Assembly (NCBI GenBank): GCA_009936695.1
Contig: JAACEA010000348.1
Span: forward strand, 1-5,588
Source: Planctomycetia bacterium
GTDB lineage: Bacteria > Planctomycetota > Phycisphaerae > Phycisphaerales > SM1A02
Reading direction: 5' to 3'
DNA length: 5,588 bases
In this document: in pieces, positions 1 through 4,106 of the stretch
How positions within the stretch are numbered: position 1 is the first letter of the stretch
How the letters are laid out: every line of letters begins with the position of its first letter
Translations under genes and position numbers: made by a program
The notes under the pieces: model-generated
Seen by the model: only the letters and a program-made list of their open reading frames with translations
The model's database searches: none
Told to the model about the DNA's origin: nothing

Positions 1-830
1 ATGTGGCTGTCGACGATGATCATCGTCGGCCGGTCGTTGGTCGTGTCGAAGGTCTCGAAGCACTGGGTCAGTCGATCGACGTCGTTGGCATCGCCGACCC
101 GGAGCACGTTCCATCCGTAGGAGAGGAATCGCGTGGCGACGTCGTCGCCGTACGCGAGGTCGGTGTGCCCCTCGATCGTGATCTTGTTGTTGTCGTAGAT
201 CCAGCAGAGGTTGCTCAGGCCGAGGTGCCCGGCGAGCGACGCCGCTTCGTTGGAAACACCTTCCATCAGACATCCGTCGCCGCAGATCGCGAAGACGGAA
301 TAGTCGAAGAGATCGAAGCCCGGTCGGTTGTAGCGAGACGCCTTCCAGCGCGACGCCATGGCCATGCCGACGCTGGTCGCGATCCCCTGCCCGAGCGGGC
401 CGGTCGTGGTCTCGACGCCGCTGGTCCATCGATACTCCGGGTGGCCCGGGCACTTCGAATCCAGCTGACGGAACCGTTCGATGTCCTCGAGCCGCACCGC
501 GGGGTCGCCGGTGATCTCGTACTTGGGGTTGACGGCCTTCACGCCCGCGAGATGCAGGAGGGAATAGAGCAGCATGGACGCATGTCCGTTGCTGAGCACG
601 AACCGGTCCCGATCGGGCCAGATCGGATCGGCGGGGTCGTACTTCAGCCGATGCTGCCAGAGGGCGTAGGCGACGGGCGCCAGCGCCATCGGGGTGCCCG
701 GATGACCGCTGTTGGCGGCCTGCACCGCGTCCATCGACAGGGTTCGGATGGTGTTGATCGCGAGCGCGTCGATCGCGGGGACGTCGCCCGGCGTACCGGC
801 GATCGGGTGGTCGGAACTCGTCGTGGTCAT
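1..830 (-). CDS. tkt: Transketolase, N-terminal part (runs off left edge)
   Basis: Transketolase is the cytoplasmic, thiamine-diphosphate-dependent enzyme that moves two-carbon ketol units between sugar phosphates in the pentose phosphate or Calvin pathway. The minus frame is open from an ATG at 830-828 to the window edge, giving 276 residues of a protein usually about 650-700 long. Visible landmarks are NSGHPGTP (residues 40-47, His43), VLSNGHASMLLYS (78-90, His83), CPGHPE (127-132, His130), GPLGQGIATSVGMA (144-157), and the ThDP/metal motif starting GDGCLMEG (184-191) and ending at DNNKITI (213-219). The visible part ends at TMIIVDSH, just where family members continue into an IGYG-like segment, so nothing suggests truncation other than the window edge. 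The start is supported by an AGGAG eight bases upstream. The gene diverges from the lipoprotein gene. This is essentially the complete pyrophosphate-binding (Pyr/PP) N-domain; identity is secure, whereas the metabolic role (pentose phosphate or other) cannot be told from here. Confidence 0.96.
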   Translation of the reverse strand, partial: MTTTSSDHPIAGTPGDVPAIDALAINTIRTLSMDAVQAANSGHPGTPMALAPVAYALWQHRLKYDPADPIWPDRDRFVLSNGHASMLLYSLLHLAGVKAVNPKYEITGDPAVRLEDIERFRQLDSKCPGHPEYRWTSGVETTTGPLGQGIATSVGMAMASRWKASRYNRPGFDLFDYSVFAICGDGCLMEGVSNEAASLAGHLGLSNLCWIYDNNKITIEGHTDLAYGDDVATRFLSYGWNVLRVGDANDVDRLTQCFETFDTTNDRPTMIIVDSH

Positions 831-838
831 TCCTGGCT

Positions 839-843
839 CTCCT
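839..843 (-). promoter_or_regulatory. Ribosome binding site of transketolase
   Basis: Minus-strand AGGAG lies eight bases before the ATG at 830-828, which is ideal Shine-Dalgarno spacing and fixes the transketolase start. A second AGGA abuts the ATG directly and is too close to serve. The AGGAG is formed by the last unit of a (CAGG)4 run plus the following AG. Confidence 0.75.
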
Positions 844-856
844 GCCTGCCTGCCTG
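841..856. repeat. Tetranucleotide microsatellite (CCTG)4
   Basis: Four perfect tandem CCTG units (CAGG on the transketolase strand) lie directly upstream of and overlapping the transketolase ribosome binding site. Changes in copy number would leave the spacing between the AGGAG and the ATG unchanged but would alter the distance to any upstream promoter and the number of SD-like AGG triplets. Four units is short, so this may be chance. Confidence 0.8.
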
Positions 857-882
857 ATTTTCGGTGGGGAGCGCCTCGGCGG

Positions 883-977
883 CCGACTCCGTCGGGCTGC
901 ATGGTACCGGGACGGGATTCTCCCGCTTGCGGGGGTTCTGACTGCGGTCGAATCCCCGAGATGGCCGATATCTCCGG
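883..977. other. Inverted-repeat cluster in the divergent intergenic region
   Basis: The 199-bp gap between transketolase and the lipoprotein gene contains no convincing reading frame, but several dyads. They are CCGAC-TCC-GTCGG (883-895), CGGGA-TTC-TCCCG (913-925), CCCG-CTTG-CGGG (922-933), CGGGGGTTC paired with GAATCCCCG (930-938 with 950-958, nine pairs including one G-T, 11-base loop) and GAGAT paired with ATCTC (958-962 with 970-974). The strand GAATCCC (950-956) can instead pair perfectly with GGGATTC at 914-920, so some structures exclude each other. On the plus strand this would sit in the 5' leader of the lipoprotein gene. No clear -35/-10 pair is visible. It could be a protein-binding operator region, an RNA switch, or GC-rich coincidence. 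Confidence 0.45.
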
Positions 978-1015
978 AAGCCGCCCAGTCTCGTCAGGCG
1001 GATTCGAAGTCAACC

Positions 1016-1021
1016 GAAGGA
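1016..1021 (+). promoter_or_regulatory. Ribosome binding site of lipoprotein gene
   Basis: GAAGGA lies eight bases before the ATG at 1030. Together with the signal peptide that begins exactly there, it selects this start over the longer upstream-open frame, which would run antisense through transketolase. Confidence 0.65.
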
Positions 1022-1029
1022 CCGAACCG

Positions 1030-1551
1030 ATGCGAACGCCGATGCTCCTCCTCACCGTCCTCGCCGCCGCCGGGTGCGCCAACACGAACCAGACCAGCGA
1101 GCCGATGATCTGGGCCGGCGCCATGCAGGACGAGAACTACGAAATCAAGGGCAAGCCCGAAGCCGGCGGCGGTGCGATGGCGGGATACAACGGCCCGGGA
1201 GGGGAAGTGAACCCACAGTCCCTCGAACAGCAGGCGATCGGCTCCCCCCAGGTCCACTACCACTACCACACCCACCACCACTACCACCCCGGGGGGTCGT
1301 ACTCGATCGCGGGTGCTCCGCACATGACGACGAGCTTCAACGGGTACGCCCATCCCGCGTACATGGTCCCCCATCATGCGGCGATGCAGAACCCCGCGAG
1401 TCCGTACGCCCACAGTCCCAACGGCGGCAACGCCGCGAACCCCTACACCAGCGGCTGGCAGGGTGGAAACCCCTACTACCGGGGGGGCAGCTGGGCCCCG
1501 GGCGAGTTCAACCCCTGGGCCAACGACGGGGCCGGCTCGATCAACGAATGA
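1030..1551 (+). CDS. Small His/Tyr/Gly-rich predicted lipoprotein, function unknown
   Basis: The product is 173 residues and I do not recognise a family. It begins with a lipoprotein-type signal: a short basic n-region (MRT), a hydrophobic stretch PMLLLTVLAAAG, then Cys16 in the lipobox AAGC (-3 is Ala rather than the preferred Leu). Cys16 is the only cysteine, and Ala at +2 would fit outer-membrane sorting by the Lol rule. Residues 76-86 (HYHYHTHHHYH) hold seven histidines in eleven residues, alternating with tyrosine; the whole protein has about twelve His and twelve Tyr. The C-terminal third (130-170) is low-complexity Asn/Gly/Tyr/Trp/Pro. No globular domain is apparent. The His tract could bind a transition metal, but that is inference. 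The coding DNA contains a G7 run at 1481-1487, a possible slippage or sequencing-error site; the frame stays intact through it. The gene ends 25 bases before a strong hairpin and precedes a secreted PHP metallohydrolase on the same strand; a functional link is possible but unproven. Confidence 0.82.
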   Translation: MRTPMLLLTVLAAAGCANTNQTSEPMIWAGAMQDENYEIKGKPEAGGGAMAGYNGPGGEVNPQSLEQQAIGSPQVHYHYHTHHHYHPGGSYSIAGAPHMTTSFNGYAHPAYMVPHHAAMQNPASPYAHSPNGGNAANPYTSGWQGGNPYYRGGSWAPGEFNPWANDGAGSINE

Positions 1552-1576
1552 GTGCAGCTTCGGCCTGAGAACACCG

Positions 1577-1607
1577 GACGCCCTCGCAGGCCGACTGCGG
1601 GGGCGTC
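1577..1607 (+). terminator. GC-rich hairpin, probable terminator of lipoprotein gene
   Basis: A 13-pair stem (1577-1589 with 1595-1607, one G-U) closes a five-base loop GCCGA. It lies 25 bases after the lipoprotein stop codon. The 3' flank is TTCGCATTG, with only two U residues, so it is not a textbook intrinsic terminator. It ends only 30 bases before the ATG of the next gene and could instead act as an attenuator or an mRNA-stabilising structure. Confidence 0.65.
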
Positions 1608-1637
1608 TTCGCATTGACCGAGTGGTACCGTGCCCGG

Positions 1638-4028
1638 ATGACGCCTTCCACGATCGTCGCCCTCCTGATCGCCGTCGCCACCGCCGCCGCGCCCGGGGTA
1701 CCGATTCCGGAGACCGGCGTGCTCGCCTACCGGATCCTCGGTCCCGACGACGTCCCCGTGCCCGCCCGTCTCACCGTGCTCGCGCCGGACGTCGACCTCG
1801 TCGCGATGGGCGGCCCCTTCGGCGATCGTCACGCCGTGCGGGAGGACGTCTGCTACGCCCTCGACGGCGTCGGTGAACTCGTCCTCCCCGCCGGCGACTG
1901 CGAACTGCTCGCCAGTCGCGGGATCGAGTGGAGCATCGATCGACGTCGGGTCGAGATCCCGGCCCGCGGGCGACTCGAGGTGGAGCTTCGAATCCAACCC
2001 GCCGTGGACACCACGGGACTGATCGGGGGCGATTTCCATCTGCACACGCTCACCCACTCCGGCCATGGCGATTCCAACATGCCCGAGCGGATCGTGAGCC
2101 TCGTCGGCGAGGGCGTCGACTTCGCGATCGCGACCGATCACAACCGGAACATCGACTACATCCCGACCATCGAGACCCTGGAGGCCGGTTCGCGGATCAC
2201 CTCCATGGTCGGCAACGAACTGTCGACGCCGATCGGGCACTTCAACATCTTCCCGGTCGACCCGACGCGACCACCGATCCCCGCACGGCTCGCGGCTGCG
2301 CCACCGATGTTCCGGTTGATCCGGCTGGAGCCGAACGACCTCGGCGTCGTTCCGGTGATCCAGGTGAACCACCCGAGATGGGCGGGCATCGACTACTTCA
2401 GCCAGGTCGAACTCGACGAGACCACCGGCACCAGTTCCAATCCACGCTGGAGCGCCGACTTCGACGCGATCGAGGTCCTGAACGAGAACGCGCTCTGGGG
2501 TTGGCGGGATCCCGCGGACGCGGATGGCGTCGACGTCGGCTCGCAGACGCACTCCTCGATGCTCGACTGGTACGCCCTGCTCGACACCGGACACCGTGCG
2601 ATCGCCACCGGCAACTCCGACAGCCACTCCGTGAAAGCCAACTTCGCCGGCGTCCCCCGGAACTACATGGGCTCGTCCACCGACGATCCGGGCGAGATCG
2701 ATCCCCGGGAGATGATCGCGGCGATCCGCAGCGGTGACGTCGTGGTGACCAGCGGCCCGATCGTCCGCGCGTCGATTCCCGATCGTGGCCTGCATGACGA
2801 TCCGCGAATGGCGTCCGTCGCCGCGGACGGCCGGGTCCGGATCGCGGTGGAGATCCAGGCCGCTCCATGGATCGACGTCGACCGGATCCGGGTGATCCTC
2901 GACGGCGACGAGATCGATCGAATCCCCGTCGATCAGTCGCGCGATCGGATCCGCTACGAGGGGGAAATCGAGGTCCCCGTCGCCACCGACGGCTGGATCG
3001 TGCTCCTCGTCGAAGGCGACGATTCACTCGCCCCCGTGGTCGACGGCAAGAAGCGACCCGTCATACCGGTCGCGATCGTCAACCCCTTTCGAATCGACGC
3101 GGATCTCGACGCGGCGTGGATGCCCCCTCTGGAACGCGTGAAGCGACGGATCGCGACCATCAGCGCGGATCAGGTCGCTTCCGAATGGAGACTCGCCTCC
3201 GGCGCGGAACGACGGCGGATCATCGCGGCGATCAGGGCCACCGATGAACTCGATCCCGAAGTCCGACGTGCCTGGATCGAATCCGGCCTCACGGACGATT
3301 CCGACCAGTGGCGCGTGGTCCGACTCGGGGCGGTTCGAGCGGCGACGGGCACGCCGGCGTTCGCGGAGCGACTCGAGGCGCTCATGACCGACGACGACGC
3401 GGACGACCGACTGGCCGCCGCCGCGCTCCGCGCCCTCGCGGCGAGCTCACCCGATCGCGCCGCCGTACGGCTCCAGCAGTTCATCGATCGACGCGGTGTC
3501 ACGCCACTTCGCGACCTCGGGGACTCCGGTCTGAACGAAGTCGCGGGACCGGGCCCACGGGCATGGATGGTGACGGGACCGTATCCCGCGGCCGAGGACC
3601 TCGAGGAATTCGCGCGGCGTTTCTCCCTGCTGCAGGATCCGCCCGAGACCACGGACGGCACCAGCGGCTGGGAGCGGAAGCGGACCCGTCCCAACGGCCT
3701 CCTCTCGTTTCTCGAAATCGCCGCCGATCCCGCGGCCACGGAGAACTCGGTCGCGATCGCATCGGGCTGGATCATGTCCCCCGACGACACCACCGCGATC
3801 GTGGCCTTCGGTTCCGACGATGGCGCCGTCGTCATCGTGAACGACCGGACGATCTTCGTCGATCGAACCACGCACGGCGCATCGCCCTTCGGTTCGATGC
3901 TGGAGGTGCCCCTTCGTCGTGGCCCGAACGCGGTGACCGTCGCGGTCGAGAACGGAAGCGGTGATTTCGGGTTCCACTTCCGTCCGCTCGATCGTCGGCT
4001 CACGGTGATGACGTCGATCGACGATTGA
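1638..4028 (+). CDS. Exported PHP-domain metallohydrolase, CehA/McbA type, with C-terminal beta domain
   Basis: The product is 796 residues and is probably a secreted metal-dependent hydrolase; the substrate is unknown. The family is named after the carbaryl hydrolases CehA and McbA, but most members are uncharacterised. In order it has a signal-like hydrophobic start (residues 4-18, TIVALLIAVATAAA), a beta-rich N-domain (about 21-125), and a PHP domain (about 126-375). PHP metal-ligand motifs are all present: GGDFHLHT (His134, His136), ATDHN (Asp167, His168), GNELS (Glu194), IGHFN (His201), VNHPRW (His245) and GNSDSH (Asp328, His330). A beta segment (about 395-490) with EIQAAPWIDVDRIRVILDG follows, then an Ala/Arg-rich helical, HEAT-like stretch (about 500-620), and a PA14-like beta region (about 642-790) with FGSDDGAVVIVNDR and GPNAVTVAVENGSGDFGFHF. 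The catalytic site looks intact. The start is uncertain: there is no Shine-Dalgarno before ATG 1638, and an in-frame TTG at 1614 would add eight residues including two arginines, giving a better signal-peptide n-region. A hairpin lies just upstream and another follows the stop. Confidence 0.88.
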   Translation: MTPSTIVALLIAVATAAAPGVPIPETGVLAYRILGPDDVPVPARLTVLAPDVDLVAMGGPFGDRHAVREDVCYALDGVGELVLPAGDCELLASRGIEWSIDRRRVEIPARGRLEVELRIQPAVDTTGLIGGDFHLHTLTHSGHGDSNMPERIVSLVGEGVDFAIATDHNRNIDYIPTIETLEAGSRITSMVGNELSTPIGHFNIFPVDPTRPPIPARLAAAPPMFRLIRLEPNDLGVVPVIQVNHPRWAGIDYFSQVELDETTGTSSNPRWSADFDAIEVLNENALWGWRDPADADGVDVGSQTHSSMLDWYALLDTGHRAIATGNSDSHSVKANFAGVPRNYMGSSTDDPGEIDPREMIAAIRSGDVVVTSGPIVRASIPDRGLHDDPRMASVAADGRVRIAVEIQAAPWIDVDRIRVILDGDEIDRIPVDQSRDRIRYEGEIEVPVATDGWIVLLVEGDDSLAPVVDGKKRPVIPVAIVNPFRIDADLDAAWMPPLERVKRRIATISADQVASEWRLASGAERRRIIAAIRATDELDPEVRRAWIESGLTDDSDQWRVVRLGAVRAATGTPAFAERLEALMTDDDADDRLAAAALRALAASSPDRAAVRLQQFIDRRGVTPLRDLGDSGLNEVAGPGPRAWMVTGPYPAAEDLEEFARRFSLLQDPPETTDGTSGWERKRTRPNGLLSFLEIAADPAATENSVAIASGWIMSPDDTTAIVAFGSDDGAVVIVNDRTIFVDRTTHGASPFGSMLEVPLRRGPNAVTVAVENGSGDFGFHFRPLDRRLTVMTSIDD

Positions 4029-4042
4029 CCGACGAACGAATG

Positions 4043-4076
4043 AACCGCGGGAGGACGTGTCCGTCCCCCCGCGGTT
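4043..4076. terminator. Hairpin between convergent genes, probable bidirectional terminator
   Basis: A 15-position stem (4043-4057 with 4062-4076, one A-C mismatch) closes a four-base loop TGTC. It lies 14 bases after the stop of the PHP hydrolase and 30 bases from the end of the convergent chitinase, so it could stop transcription from both sides. Neither flank has a U tract; the plus-strand flank is CGCATCGAT. The remaining bases up to 4106 hold nothing else I can identify. Confidence 0.7.
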
Positions 4077-4106
4077 CGCATCGATCGACTCGCGATCACG
4101 CTGGTT

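Noticed and set aside
3..857. Long plus-strand open frame opposite transketolase
   Set aside because: It is a GC-rich antisense shadow; the minus strand carries unmistakable transketolase motifs across the same bases, and the plus product has no recognisable domain.
930..958. tRNA T-arm-like sequence (GGTCGAATCCCC)
   Set aside because: The bases resemble a T-loop and 3' stem, but there is no acceptor stem, anticodon arm or D-arm around it; better described as a simple inverted repeat.
712..1029. Upstream extension of the lipoprotein frame
   Set aside because: It would overlap transketolase in antisense and bury the lipoprotein signal internally; the GAAGGA site and lipobox support a start at 1030.
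1614..1643. TTGACC as a -35 promoter element before the PHP hydrolase
   Set aside because: A 16-18 base spacer would put the -10 on the ATG itself, where the sequence matches TATAAT poorly, and transcription would begin inside the gene.
1476..2795. Long minus-strand open frame opposite the PHP hydrolase
   Set aside because: The plus strand encodes the intact PHP metal motifs here; the antisense product is Arg/Gly/Asp-rich composition typical of GC-rich shadow frames.
3170..4099. Minus-strand open frame opposite the C-terminal half of the PHP hydrolase
   Set aside because: It is a Ser/Arg-rich shadow frame running through the convergent hairpin, with no domain or export signal.
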